A program made the position numbers and the translations under genes. The notes under the pieces were generated by a model. That model saw only the letters and a program-made list of their open reading frames with translations, was not told the DNA's origin and ran no database searches. Shown here one piece after another: positions 34,597 through 47,800 of a stretch of 64,000 nucleotides of DNA. The stretch covers positions 618,001 through 682,000 of the forward strand of contig NC_090967.1 of the NCBI RefSeq assembly GCF_040807025.1, in the 5' to 3' direction. Numbering within the stretch: the stretch's first letter is position 1; the number at the start of each line of letters is the position of its first letter. This DNA comes from Struthio camelus. Its lineage: Eukaryota > Chordata > Aves > Struthioniformes > Struthionidae.

Positions 34597-35760
34597 CTGC
34601 TGAGTGCGGACGGGTGACAGGGAAGGACAGCTCCAAGGGAAGACAGATAGAGGAGGCTGCCCTCTGCCCAGAGAGAAGGTTCCTCGTGAAAGAGAAATGG
34701 GGAGAAAAATGGAGATGACTTGCACTGGGGTGTCAGGGGAGGTGTATGTATAGGGGGAGTTGATGTGGGGACTGGGGAGCTGGTGTAGGTGTTGGGGGGT
34801 CAGTGTAGGTGCTGGGGTCCTGGCCTCAGGCCCGCTGGCACAGCCCTGCTGTCCCCTGCATGGTATCCCTCAGTGGTCCAGGACTCAGTAGGAGCATGTG
34901 CCAGACGGCTGATCCACTCCAAGCCTCTTTCCAACAGTTTCAAAATAGCAGCCGCTTAACCAGGGCCGCAGACTGACACTGGTGCCCCTGCCTCCCCCAC
35001 AGCAGCTCTTCCTCTCTGAGCTCAGCTTGCAGGTGAGGAAATTGCACCCCAGCCTGGTGAGCAATGATTTCCTTGCCTGCTGCTCACCTAGAAGTGGTGC
35101 CCACGGCTGTCGGCCTTCCCCTGTTGCTGCCTGCCTTGCAGGGTCAGGACCTGCCTGGGCCCCTCTTCCCGTCCCATTCAGCAGAAGGGTACATTCCCCA
35201 GGGAGCTCGTTGGCTGGGAATATTCATGCAACCGAGGGCAAATGCTTCCCCTGCAACCCATGGACATGTCCCCTTCCACCACTGGGATGTGAGCACAGGA
35301 CAGAGCCAACCTGTGTGTCCTGAGCACACACAGACATCCTTGGCTCCGCTTCCAACACGCCCAGGGCCAGTCGCTTCATCCTGAGGCTCACATGCACACT
35401 GCCTTGCTCACATCCTTTGCAGGCTTGTTCCTCCCCACTGATGGACAGGAGCAGTGGTCACAAGCTCAGGGCAGATGTCCTCTCCTAGAGACCTCCCCCA
35501 GCCGGCTGCCCTGGCTAGGACAGGGCTAATTCCCACTGCTGCAGCCCGTGCTCGCTAAGCAGCACAAAGCTGTTACTGTACAGCTGTATATTTGCGACAT
35601 ACTTCAGGGAAACAGCAAACCACCTCCTCAGACATACTGGCATGCAGGACGTGCTGAAAAGCGGCTATATTTTGGTGCATGAAATTTAACTTGCTGTTCA
35701 CCCCCAATTACAAGTAGTTTTATACGAAGTGGCTACCCAATAACCCAAGATGATGAACTA

Positions 35761-35807
35761 TTTTGGCCTGGTTTAGTTAATGACTGTTTTGGCCTGGTTT
35801 AGTTAAT
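35761..35807. repeat. 26-bp tandem duplication
   Basis: TTTTGGCCTGGTTTAGTTAA followed by TGACTG is directly repeated. The second copy is identical over its first 21 bases. It looks like a recent replication-slippage event. Confidence 0.9.
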
Positions 35808-36815
35808 ACTCAGGCAACCCGGTCCCAGCACAGCCAACCAGGGGCTGAGCCAACACCCTCAGCACAACCAGTGCCCGTCACTTCCACCACCACAGTGGCT
35901 CCAGCAGCAGCCCACCCTGGCACCACACGAGGAGTGTGCTCCCAGGCCCTGAGCTTCGCAGGCTGAGGGCAGCTGGAAGGAAAGCAGGTTTGGCTGGACA
36001 ACTGTGATCTTTTTATACTCTGTGCACAGCTAGGCCTGAAGATACAGTCCCACAGCTGCATCCCTCAGCGAGCGCATGGGTGACATTTGACTGAGGTGAG
36101 CTGCAGAATGCCCATGTCCCAAGGGTGTCTCTCCCAGCAGAGAGGCCTCGCAGCTGCCCCAGCAGCTTCAGGCAGCTCTGCAGCAAGGCAGGTTTGGTCT
36201 CCTGACCACTGATAACCCCTCTGATCCTACCACAGCTTGCTCTGGGAGGCAGGCAGCAGCTCCAGAGGAAGGTTTGGAGCCTTCCCCCTTCTTCCCATGA
36301 AGTCAGTCATGTCCCTCCTCTGCACTCAGAGCTGAGCCCTTACAGGGGATCAGAGCTCCCCCTTGGCAGGACACCTAGTGACACTGAAGGAAATCCTGGA
36401 TTCTGCAGAGGGGAGCATGTCCCAGACAAGAGCCACCTCAGCCCCATGAACACCACAGCCAGGCTCCTCCTAGACTGCTGAGTCTTCACTCAGGTCTCCA
36501 CGCTGGGCTCAGCCTGGGCTGAACTATCTGCTTGGCTAGTAGATGACCACTGATCTCAGGCTGCTGTCTGGCAGGCTGGAGCAGGGAGAGTCCTTGTGTG
36601 TCCTGCTCAAACCAGGAGCAGAGCAGAGCCTGGGCAGATATCCTACCAGGTTTTATCTCATCACATGTATAGACTTCCACCATCCTCCACACAGTGAAAG
36701 TCTAGCTCGATGCATTGCACCTGCTCGCATCCTGAGTCCTTGGGGTGTCCCATCCCCTAGCTGGTCTGCCCCTTGACCATGATGGACAGATATCCTGCCA
36801 TGTCCGTACAGCACT

Positions 36816-37136
36816 CCCTTTAGCTGCTCCTTTATTCATTGCTCCCCAGGACAGCAGCATCCAGCCTACAATATTGAAGAAGGTCACAGGACAAAGACAG
36901 TCATGGCCATGCTTCATCCCTCCAAAGAGTGTGAGCTGGCACGGGTACCTCTGCAATGGCACCTCCCCGCAGATGCTGCCATGACTTGCTGGTCACGGTC
37001 ACTTCCCATGTCGCGAAGCCTTCCCAGGGGACAGGACCTAAAAGAGCAGCTGCAGGGAGGGATGGCCAGGGCAGAGGGCAGGATATGTCATGGTGGGAGA
37101 CAAGCTGGGGTGGAGGGGTTGTCTGGGGGCAAAGGG
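36816..37136 (-). terminator. 3' UTR of the KCNV2-like gene
   Basis: On the - strand, AATAAA (TTTATT at 36,831-36,836 on the + strand) lies about 300 bases after the stop codon and is the best poly(A) signal. Confidence 0.5.
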
Positions 37137-40100
37137 TCAGTGGTGGCAGCGGGGGTCGGCTCTGCAGCACTCCGACAGCTTCCGCAGGGCTCGCTCCTTG
37201 AAGCGGATCCTCCTGGAGAGCTTGAGCGAGAGGCTGGTCTCGTTCTCATGGGCCTTCAGCTTGGCATAGTAATCGGAGAACTTGTTGTAGAGGATGGAAA
37301 TGGGCATGCCATTCAGGATGATGCCAAAGGAGATGCAGCCAAAAGCCACAATCCTGCCGAGCACCGTGTCAGGCACAGTATCTCCATAGCCCACAGTGGA
37401 GAGGCTGACCTGGGAAAGGAAAGGATAAAATGCTGCGTGTTCAAATCCAGCAGACCTCTCCTGGCTGCCCACCTACTGAGGGGTACCGCAGTTTTCCCTC
37501 TCAACAGCCCCCCCGCATCCAACAGCCCTACTGATGCTGGGACCCACCTCCCTCTTCTTGCACGCAGGAGCTGGGTATCACACAGGGACTGCTCTGCAGC
37601 CATAGCTGCAGCTGGCTCATCTGTCCCTACTCTAGCAGCTGCATGGCCCTCACTCATCACCTGTGGCCACAACCCCCAAGGTCAGCCACACATCAGCTCT
37701 GTCACTGCCTGATGCACCCCCAGCACCATAGCAACCTGGGTTCTCCCTGGCCCTGCACCTCTTGCCTCTCTTTGGCCACAGAGGGACCCTCTCTCCACAC
37801 CTGGGGATGCTTTGGCCCAGGCTGCTGAAGGCGTGCACTGGAGTTGAGGTGTGCGTTCACTGGGGCTGGGAGCTTTGCAGGCAGGCGGTCACAGTCACCG
37901 TGGGCCCTCCCTGATCCTTCCCTTGACCAGCCCCAGCCTCGCGTTCCTGCTGGCACGCAGACCCTCCCTGAGCCTGCAGGAGTCTCAGACTTTCTCCAGA
38001 CCCATGAGGGTCTCCTCTTCCCAGCATGCAGGTCCTACGTGTCCATCTCCCTGCTGGCCAGGACTTGGTCTGTCTGTCCTTCCCTTGCCCCAGGAGCCCA
38101 AGGCCTGCTTCACAGTCTCCTTTTTCTGAGCAAACCTCTCAGGCTCTGGGGCTGCCCCTATGCAGCACTATGGTGGCTGGGGAGGGGCAGGCAAGTAGGA
38201 AGAAGGTTTAGGTCAAAGCTCTTTAGAAAAGGGCTTGTAGCCCCACCAAAACTAGTGCCAAGGGAATGATTCTTGCTTTTGCTGCCAGTGCAGGATGTAG
38301 GTGCTGTGTATGAGCGGGGCTATGGCCATCTTCACCCCAAAGTTAAATCCATATCATACCTCTTGCAAGGCAAACAGGCTGGCAGAGGGGGACATCAGCA
38401 TGTCACCTCACTCAACTGAATGGTTACAGCTACAGGAGGCTGTAACAAACCCAGCCCTGCACTCCCCCGACAACTTGCTACAGCAAGGGAACAGGCTTGG
38501 GACCTCAACAGCTCCTTAGCTGCGGGCCAGCGCGCAGAAACAGCCCTGAGTTTCTGCAGGCTGACGCCTGGCTTGGAAACATGCTTTTTCCTTCTGCCTT
38601 GGGACAAACATAGCCCTGAACCAGTCAGGAGGGAGCTATGCAGCTGTGGGGACACTTCACCTGACACAAGAGTATGGGATGCCCCAGCTAGGCTAACAGC
38701 AGGGTATGGGGAAACACTCTGGGAAACCTGCCCCTCTGTCAACGCCATTTGCTGGAGAGCAGCTTGCTGGAGCTCAGCTCCATGGTCGGCACCCGACAAG
38801 GCCAACAAACCTTAGGAAATGGCCAGATCAGGCCCCTGGCAGCAGAGACAACCAGAGGCAAGCTTCCCTGCCTCCCTCCTCCTTTTTGCGTGCATGTCTT
38901 CAAAAGCAGCTGGACATCATTGAGCCGAACTTCCTCCAGCAGTTGAACTGCCTGTTGGAGCTTCCTGCCTGCCACAGAGCACAGGCCTTGGTGCTTCCTG
39001 GCTGTAGCCTCCTGGTCCTGCAGGAACAAAGCTTCCCAGACCCTCCCTTCAAGGGAAACAGAGGAACTGCCCAGGAACTCACCGCAGGGAACAGCATTCG
39101 GATGAGAGGGGAGCAAGACCATGGGCCATGACAAGAGATAAGACAAAGCAGTTTGGTCCCAGCACGGAGATACACTGACAGGAGATAGGATCAGCCCATT
39201 CAGGGATTCTCATCCCTGGTCATTTAAACACCTGGATCAGCTGATTTTGCTAAGAGCCACTTCCTTGGGGAGGAAATAATTAGAGGCAGGCAGGCAGGCA
39301 GGCTGTGGTAGTGGAGGGGCATTATAACAGCAGAAGTGACTAGTGAGATCATTTTGTCTGCAAACCAAAAACCCCTTGTAACCCCTGGGTCTCAAGTGCT
39401 TTAGCTGTTTGTCAGCTTAGAGTTAATCCCAGGTTTATCACAGTGCTTGGCTCAGCAGAGATGCTGGCTCCTGGTGGCACAAGCAGGCAGTCAGTGAACA
39501 AGGGCCATCCCGGGGCTCTGGCAACCCAAAAGTTCCTGTCCCTGAGTGCAATGTGCTCTGCTCTGTGTTCTGTCTCAGGGGATCTGAACCAGGCCATGTC
39601 CACCCACATACTTGGGTCCTAGCTGCCACAATATAAGGCCCGCATTGAGTCATGTTCTCCTTGGCACAATGTCCAGGCCACTTCTGACCCAGCATCCCGC
39701 CCCAGTGCCTGGTTTTGAGCCTCTGAGCTTTGTTCCGATCTCCGATTTCCTCCCTTAGAACATACAGGGCTCTGGACTTCCCATCAAACCGGAGCCAGTG
39801 GGAAAACTGGGCCCATTTCTAACTCCTAGCCAGCAACTGTGGTGAATCCCTCCAGTACTGAGGTAGCCCCTGCCTGTGGAGCCACACCACACACCTCTCT
39901 GGAAGAGGTACCCACACCTTACCGCTGCCCACCACCATGCGTAAGGGATGCTGGTGAAGTTGGTGCCTGGGACGTCATGTTCCACAGAGTGCATGAGAGC
40001 GGAGAAGGTGAAGACCCCCATGGCGATGAAGAGGAGGAGGCAGCAAACCTGCTGGTAACACTGGCGCATGGTGAAGCCAAAGGCCCGGAGGCCAGTAGAG

Positions 40101-41173
40101 TGGCGTGCCAGCTTGAGGATGCGGAAGATCCTCATGAGCTTGATGAGCTTGAGAACTTTTCCCAGCTTGCTCACATTCTCCATCTTGTGCAGTTCCTCAT
40201 GGTAAAGGGTGTCCGCTTCGTCCAGATTTTCAAAGAGAATTTGGATATAGAAAGGCAGGATGGCCACTAGGTCTACAGCATTAAATGCTGCCCGCAAAAA
40301 CTTCTGGAAGCTGGAGGAAGATATAAGCCGCATGAGATACTCGGAAGTGAAGAAGATGGCACAGGTCATCTCCAGCTGCTCCATCCACTTCTTCCCTGTC
40401 TTGTGCTTCATCTCCTCCACCGTGCTCAAAGTCATGCCCACGATGGAGATAAGCACAAAGAAGCTTGACATGACAGCGATGATCTTGGCTGGGACAGAAG
40501 AGTAAGGGTTCTCAATGAGGTTCCAAATCATCTTCCGAAACGTCCCCAGACATTTGCCTTCAAAGTGCTCTGCTGAGTCCAGGGGCTCCAGTTCTGCCTC
40601 CAGCTCCTTCTGTATTTTCAGGTACTCACTGAGTTCATCTTGCTTTTCCTCAAACAGGATCCGGCAGCAGCGCTGGGAATATTTCAGATGGATTCCCCAG
40701 TACTCAATTTCCTCCACAAAGTGACTGGGGCACATCTCCTCCATTATCCACAGGACACCGCTGCGGTAGAAGTGGAAGACATAGTGGAAAATTGAAGGAT
40801 CTCTGTCAAAGAAGTACTCGTTCCTCTGCACTGAGTAGTCATCACAGAGCTGCATCTTCTTCATAGGGTCTGTATAAATGGCTAGCTTCCCAATCCTGGT
40901 GATGGGATACCGGGCAGCTGCCTTGTAAGCTATCTGGAATGATTTACCTCCCACATTAATGTTGAGGAAGTACCTGTTCCTTTGGATAGGAATTCTGCTT
41001 TTCTCCTGGTTTCTGTCTGTCATGTTCTGCATGGAGCTCCATTGCTTTATCAGGCTGTCCTGTGCAAACGGGATGTAGACCTCCTCTTCCTCTGCTGTCC
41101 GGCAGCAGCCCCGGCGATCCCCGATCTTCAGATTGGCAGAGAGACTTGCACGCCTCTTCCCCAGCTGCCTCAT
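37137..41173 (-). CDS. KCNV2-like: Kv8.2-like silent voltage-gated potassium channel subunit
   Basis: Kv8 subunits do not form channels alone but join Kv2 subunits and change their gating. Two coding exons, 39,923-41,173 and 37,137-37,409, give 507 residues (human KCNV2 545), with the intron just before the selectivity filter as in KCNV2. The T1 tetramerisation domain spans about 67-180 ([21 protein letters not shown]). S1-S6 follow: S1 233-255, S2 267-284, S3 298-315, S4 338-363 ([17 protein letters not shown]), S5 377-395, filter TVGYGD 422-427 and S6 436-458. S6 has GMPIS in place of the PVP hinge of pore-forming Kv1-Kv4 channels, a known mark of silent subunits. S4-S5 ([20 protein letters not shown]) and WWWAAV match KCNV2 much better than KCNV1. 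Birds also carry KCNV2 elsewhere, so this is probably a second paralogue; I cannot test that. Confidence 0.85.
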
Positions 41174-44100
41174 TGTGCCTGACCCTTCAAAGCAGTGATT
41201 CTTCTTACAGGCTATGGGACAGTAATTTTGGCTTCACAGGAACATTTCCACCAGCCATGCGTGGACTAGGGCAAGTGCGTTCAGCTCAGAGGTGTAGTGG
41301 AGAGTTACTGCCAAGGGGCACAGCCTACGTCACGGTGCCCTGCCTGTGTCACAGCGCCACATGGCACCTGCCCGGGTCCCAAAGCCGATTGCTTATCAGA
41401 TGGAGGTTTGCGTTGTAGGAAGTGGAAGCAGCTAAGTGTCCGCTCCTTAAGACAATAATGAGATTGAAGCACTAACCCTTTATATAAGGGACTATTTCCA
41501 GCTTTGCATTTTTCTTTTTCCTCATAGCTGTTTGCATTTGTCACATACTACTATACTTCCAAGCAGGGCATCTACTATAGCGAGCTGAAGAGACAGCATG
41601 AACTTGCCTACGTTTAACCCTTGAAGGCTTCTATTGCCAAAAGGTGCAGACACGCAGGACTTGTATCAGCTTTAACCTCCACAGTACTTCCCCCAGCAGA
41701 TGCTGCTTTTGGCATCATTCATTAAGCACAAGTGTTAATGCAGCTGCCATTGCTCCATTCAGCTGTCATAGCTCAGAAAAGGGAACCGCTTGTTAGCTCC
41801 CAGCTCATCCTTTGAAACCCCAAGGTTCAGATTTACAGGGGCAGATATGAAGGCACCCTCCTCACCCCTCCAGACAGTGCCTGAGTGGGATCTACAGCAC
41901 GACAGGGTGCTCCTGCACTGCAGCCGCAAGCCATCTGCATATCATCACACTTTTCTTCAGCCCCATTACTCCCACACTGCAGAATGTTGAATATTGAATG
42001 AGACCCTGGAAAGCAAGTATGCAACAGATGTTGCCCTAATCCATAGGAACTCAAAAGGGAAAAATAAGTCTTTGGATTTTAAAGCAGAAGGGGAGTCGAA
42101 GTTAGCAGAAATGGGTCCTTTTTTGATGTCTTACCCTAGAAGAGTCCTATGTGACCATGTGGAATATCATTTACTTATATGAAATGATTTAACTAGATAT
42201 AGAGAACCAGAGCACAAAATTGTTACCAGGCTGAAAAGCAGCTCAACCCCCACTCTAATTGAAGTCTTGGAGCCTGAGGATTTAGAACAAAAATGCTTCT
42301 GGCAGGGCCATGCAGGCTGGACAGAGGAAGGAAAGTTACTGTCATGAACACGGCTGCAAGCTTTGACACATGACTTTGGCCTCACAAAGACAGGTTTTAC
42401 TTTGAACATGAAGCAGTCAGCTCAGGGATCAGTAAGCTGTAGACACATGACTTTGCAATGGGAAGCTGCTGCTCCTGATTCTGTGCCCCAACCTTGCTCC
42501 CCATTGCACAGAGGAAGGGCCTCTGCAGAGTATAATAGAACAGTAAGTCCCAAGCTCAACACAGCTCAAGCTAAGAGGATGATCCGGGACAGGCTTGTGA
42601 CAGCTGACCTCTGCCACACAACCCTGACAGCACAAGACATGCAGTGTACTGTGCAAGAGCTATTCAGTCAGTTACAGCACTTCTAGAAATCCCAGCTGGA
42701 TGGGGCAAAAATCAGGGCTGTTAGAAGTGCCTTTCTGCTCTGCTGGGTACCTCACTCTTTCCCTCTGCTCTAATGAGGGTGTAAGAGACGCAAGGTAGAA
42801 CTCGCATAGTCTTAAGTTTTTCCCTTTATTCTAAATTAAGCTTTTCACTTGTCATCTGTTCTGCAGTAGCACCCCTGCTGCAAGTGTTGATTATATTCCT
42901 CTCACCCCTACTCTGCTCCCCTTATTTTGCATTTTCCTATGTGTGTGAAGTCACTTCAGTCCTAAGTGTGCATGGCAGCACCTGCTTTCTTCATCTGTCC
43001 ACTCCAGTCCACCTTCCACATGAACCTTCTTTCCTAGGATGTGGCAACCTAGAGCAGATGCAGCCTCTGGGCTGCTAAGCACAGAATCAAACAGATCACA
43101 AACTCAAGAACAACAAAAATCCAGAAGTCACTATTTCATGTTCTTTATTCTCCTTTATCATTCACCTACTGTAGTCTCCACATGTTCCTATAAAAGCAGG
43201 AGCAAGGCTGTGTGTACCCTTGCAAATAACCTCTTGGTACTAAAAATACAAGCACTAGAATAGCCCAGGACTCCATACCTCTTATAGAAATTGCTCTCAT
43301 AGGTTACAGCTGCACACTTACTACCTAAAAGCAGAAGAGTTCTGCTCTAAGGCTGATGACCAGCATTTGCCCTGCAAGCTTGGTTCTCACTCTTAAGGCA
43401 CTGAGTTCAGCAGCCAAAGCAGTACCTTTTCATCTCTTGTGATGATTGTGATTTAGTGAATGCTTATGAAAGGAATACATGGAGCAGAGCTCAATACTGC
43501 TTTAAAGCATCAGTCAGGACTCTCTTCCTTCTGCTGTCAGTTCTTCTGCAGCGTGCATAGCACTGCACCATTCAAGAACAGCTGCACCTATCATAATCAG
43601 CAAAGACAACATTTGATTCAAGACCCAAGTTATTTCAAGTCGAAAGCAAAGAACTCCAAACACATCTCAAAATTCAGAGCAAGACAGGTTTAAGATACAC
43701 ATCTCTAACAGTGTTACAGAAGCAACATTCAGAGCTCAGCATTGTAGTAGAAAGCACAGTTATGCAACCGGCTGAGATCTTTCCTGGAAGGCAGTGTATT
43801 CAGAAGCTGCCTGCCCCAGGGCTCCAGCACAGCATGTAACTCCCTACAAAGCCCAAGCAGACAGGAAGGATTTCACCTTTTATCTCTGTGGTTGGCCTGA
43901 CTGTCAGGAAAAGCTTCCAGTACATTAGGTTGAGCAGCATCAAAACAAGCATGTATACATGTCTTATCTGTGCAGATTCAGTAAGCTCCTACTAAAACAG
44001 GTAAGAAAGCCTGTATTCCCTGGCATAATCCAGGGACAAGAATGGGGAAGGTGGCAGAAGTATCTTAGCTGGAGACAGAGGAAAGTCATTGAACAGCACC

Positions 44101-44862
44101 TGGCATTGCATCTGTATTTCCATAGAGAATAAAATCACTGGGTCCAGGGCAACACTGGTGAAATGCAGCATTAATACCTGTAGGCAAGAACTGTCAGAAC
44201 TTTGACACACTATTTCAGAGCACCAGGGAAGGTCCTGTCAGATTTCCAGCACCAAAGTGGTCCCACAATCTCAGATCCATTTATTAAAGGGAGCATCCTC
44301 CAATTAGTCCAGTGCAACTACAATCCAGGTTTGAGAGCTTATGTCCAGTTCAGTCCGTATTGTGGGGAGCAGGAGGGAGACCAGAGCAGTTCCATTTTAC
44401 CACATCACAGACCAAGTTCCCTGTGATAACAAGAGACAAACACCTGGTCTTTTTGCCAAAAGCTTAGCTTGACTTCAATTTGTGCAAAGTGAAGGAAAGC
44501 AATCCACACCAGAAGATTAATATCTTAGTATGCAAGGGCTCAGCTTCCTTGGTAGCAGAGGAAAGCCCAGAGACAGGCACATCACTATTGAAAGAGGCCA
44601 GCATCTTCTCATTAGATTAGACCGTACAGCTATCCCTGCAGCCAGACAAGAGCCTTTATGTCTGATCATGCGAGAGGAGGGGAAGGGGAGAGTTCTGCTG
44701 CTCCATTGCACACTGGAATCCCAAGCATGCCAGCAACACAGCCAAGGGAACAACTGGGAAAATCTGCACCCAGAGGGGAAAGCTCTAGAAGCTTGAAATA
44801 GAGAACAAGAAAGGTATTTCTCCCTCCCACATACAAGGCACTTGGGGGTACAAGAAACTTAC
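41174..44862. other. Upstream of KCNV2-like gene / 3' region of Tva
   Basis: No coding frame of note. The right part should hold the 3' UTR exon(s) of the - strand Tva gene, because a splice donor follows three bases after its stop codon. Candidate - strand poly(A) signals (TTTATT on the + strand) lie at 44,280-44,285, 43,144-43,149 and 42,825-42,830. I cannot choose between them. The left part, about 41,174-41,700, would hold the KCNV2-like promoter, but I see no clear core element. Confidence 0.35.
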
Positions 44863-44865
44863 CGT

Positions 44866-47800
44866 TCAGGAAAATGTGTTTGACTGGCTCTTGCTGGGCA
44901 TCAACTGTTCCCTGGATGTTTTTTCAAGACTGAAGTTGTCAAACCCACTTTTTGCTTTGGAGTGGCCCCATGCAGCAACATAGCCAACAGCCATCAGGAT
45001 GCTCAAGAGCACTGAGGAGAGGAGTGCACAAGCAGAGAATCACTCATTGCACCTGATCTGGACATCAGTACTCTGCTGCTCTACAGCATTAGCAGACAGC
45101 TAGAGACCAGCAGCTTCCCTCAAGGATAAGGGACAAAGAAAGGAAGTTGGTGTCAGATCACATGCAAAAGGATGCCTTTCAAAGGGAAAGATATGAAGTG
45201 TCCAGATCAGAGCTTCAAGAATGAATAGGCCATGTTGTAGGGCTTCCCCTAATCCTTCCAGCCCAGAGAAAGCAGCTACTGCCAGAAGTCTGGAACAGAC
45301 TCCATCATGATACTCAATTTACAGTCTAACACAAGACCAAGACTGTGTGTAGCACTCTAGGTCTCACCTACCCGCAATAAGCATCATCCACATGCGGCCT
45401 TGATTCCTAGACACAGCAGAATCCCCAGGCACAGGGGCAGCTGAAGCCTCTGCAATGAAAGTACAAGGAATCAATTAGGCTTCCAAGTCACCTTAAGACC
45501 AGCATTCAAAGCAGTCCCCAGTTGAGCTGGGTATTCAAGGTCACGTCTCAAGAATTCCAACAGACCTTTCCCAGTTTAAGCAAAACCTTATCTGCTAGCA
45601 AAGCCTGACAGCCTCACTGTTATTGTGATTAGCCTACATGAACGGGGCAGGGGAAAGAAATCCTACTGGAAAGGCATAATAGCAAAAGCAGGGAAACTTT
45701 CCTCATCCCTCTCAGCTAGTGAGGACTGCTAGGGTAACAGGAGACAAAGACTAAAGAAACCAACCAAGCAGGAAAGCAAGTAGAGAATCAGTTTTGTCTG
45801 CTCTTGAAGGGAAGTAGAAATAACATTTCCAGGTTGTCTCACTAATTTCTGAACTGTGTCCAAGTGGTGCTTGGTAAGAGGGCTAGCTGATTTTCAGAGG
45901 CAGTAAGTACACTAGGGACCACATGAACAATTCAGCAGTACAAGCCATCAAGCTCCAGCACTTGGGAGCATTCTTCAGCCCTGTGATTTACAGGCATAGA
46001 TATAATCACAATATAATCTCTCCTCTTGGGGCCTGGCACTGGGAAGTCCCAGGTACAACCTAAGTACAGCTTATCCCCCGCCCCCGTCAGCTGAACTGGC
46101 ACAGGCATCAAACCTGAGGGTAGGGTCTCATGTCCGCAACAAGCACAGGCCTCTTGACTTCCATTGTGTTTCAACCCCCAAACACCACAGAAGACCCAGG
46201 TGTAAGGCAAGCTGGAACAACACTTGGAAGCACCTCAGACAGCCAACAGGTCTATGACAATGAAAGCACCAGAGTTACTCAGAGGAAGACAACTCAGATG
46301 CAGACAGCTCTGGGGATGCCAACATACACTCTTCAGGCTTGGCAGGTATTGGTATACTCCTGCTCTGATCTTGCCCAGATGGCCTAGAAGTGTTTCCCCC
46401 ATCCTCTTCTCCCTTCAGCTTGTCCATCTCCTAGAGATCAGAGGTGCTTAGAAGGGTGGACAGAGATTAGAGCATAATGGGTAAGAGAGACTCCAGTGCC
46501 ACTGGCTTGTTGTTATGAAGTAATCAGAAATGCATGTTCTAGAAGGTACTTCAAAGGCACCTCCTGAGGGAGCACTACAGTGTTTAAATACTGTCTCCAC
46601 AGAAGGAAGTTTAAGGTGAGTTTTAACTCTACAGTGTTTCCTCTGCCCAAAGCAATAAATGTAGCCCAAGGTAAGTTATGATGAAGGCAACTGGCTCAGA
46701 GAGGCTAGAAGTCACAGATGGAAGGGTTTAGTCTTGTTTATAATCCCCTGTTCTTATCTTTATTATGTAACCAATAACATTGTAGGCTCTCTTAACTTCA
46801 CCTTCACTTAAGGTAATTCCCCACCCCAGTCCTTAATGGTTTTACTACCAAGAAACACTAGGAGAACCCCAACACACAGGCAAAAAAAAAAAAGCAAAGA
46901 AAACACCAGCAATTGATTCTCAAAGGCCTCTGATTTTCCCTCTGTAGTTACAGGGGAAACGGAGTCTCCACATGAGACAGCAGCCAAGGTAACAATGGCC
47001 CTTACCCACTCACCCAGTCAGGATACGGACAAGCATGCAACGAACCTCCAGCTCTGTTTTACTATCATAGGGCAGCCCCACCTGTAGGGTTATTCAGCAT
47101 ACAGCCCTGCCTGGCTTGTTTGCCAGGCTCAATGGGCCACATCTGAGCCAGCTAAACAGCAACCGACTCTATATACAGGAATGGTATTGGCTGAGATAAA
47201 CCTGGAGTTTGGGCTTGTAGCAACTGTGCTTTGCTGTCACTCCTCCTCAGCCACCTCCTGTCAGACAAGGAGTCCTTGTGCCCCTCTCACTTGTGTTAAG
47301 TTTCCAGTTCCCATTCCTCCTAGGAATTAGGGAAGGGGCTAGGCACATGAACTTGTGTCCCACCACAGGGAACTCAGCCATGCTAACCCTTACCTGTGCT
47401 GTCAGTACTCAGCATCGTGGGGCTTCTTGGGGTAGTTATCCAGCCACTGTCATTACTTGGCCTCACAGAGGTCCCCAGTGTAGTCGTGCTGCAGTTCTGC
47501 TCATCCATGTTATTGTCACAGTCAGGGTGGCCATCACAGAGCCACTCGCGGGGGTAGCAGCTGGCTGTTGGTGCACACTGGAAATGATCCATGGGGCAGT
47601 CCTGGAGGAAAACTGCAGGACCGAGGACTGAGAGGGGCACAGGAGGACGGTCCCCAACTCCTGGGGTCTGGATCAGCCCCTCCCTTCCTCCTCACAGGAA
47701 TCCCAATCTTCCCTGCAGCACTGCCAGCTCTCGCCCACCCCAGCTAGCACATGCAGCACTCGCTCACTGCTCACCTCTCAGGACTAGCTTTACCTGCTGC

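Larger units (their letters stand above)
34491..36815. other. Intergenic: ADMP to the KCNV2-like gene (tail to tail)
   Basis: No coding frame with family features is seen. Besides two small tandem duplications listed separately there is a G-rich degenerate stretch at 34,740-34,820. No mobile element is recognised. Confidence 0.4.

Noticed and set aside
39284-39304. CAGG-type short tandem repeat in the KCNV2-like intron
   Set aside because: It is only about five units and ordinary intronic slippage.
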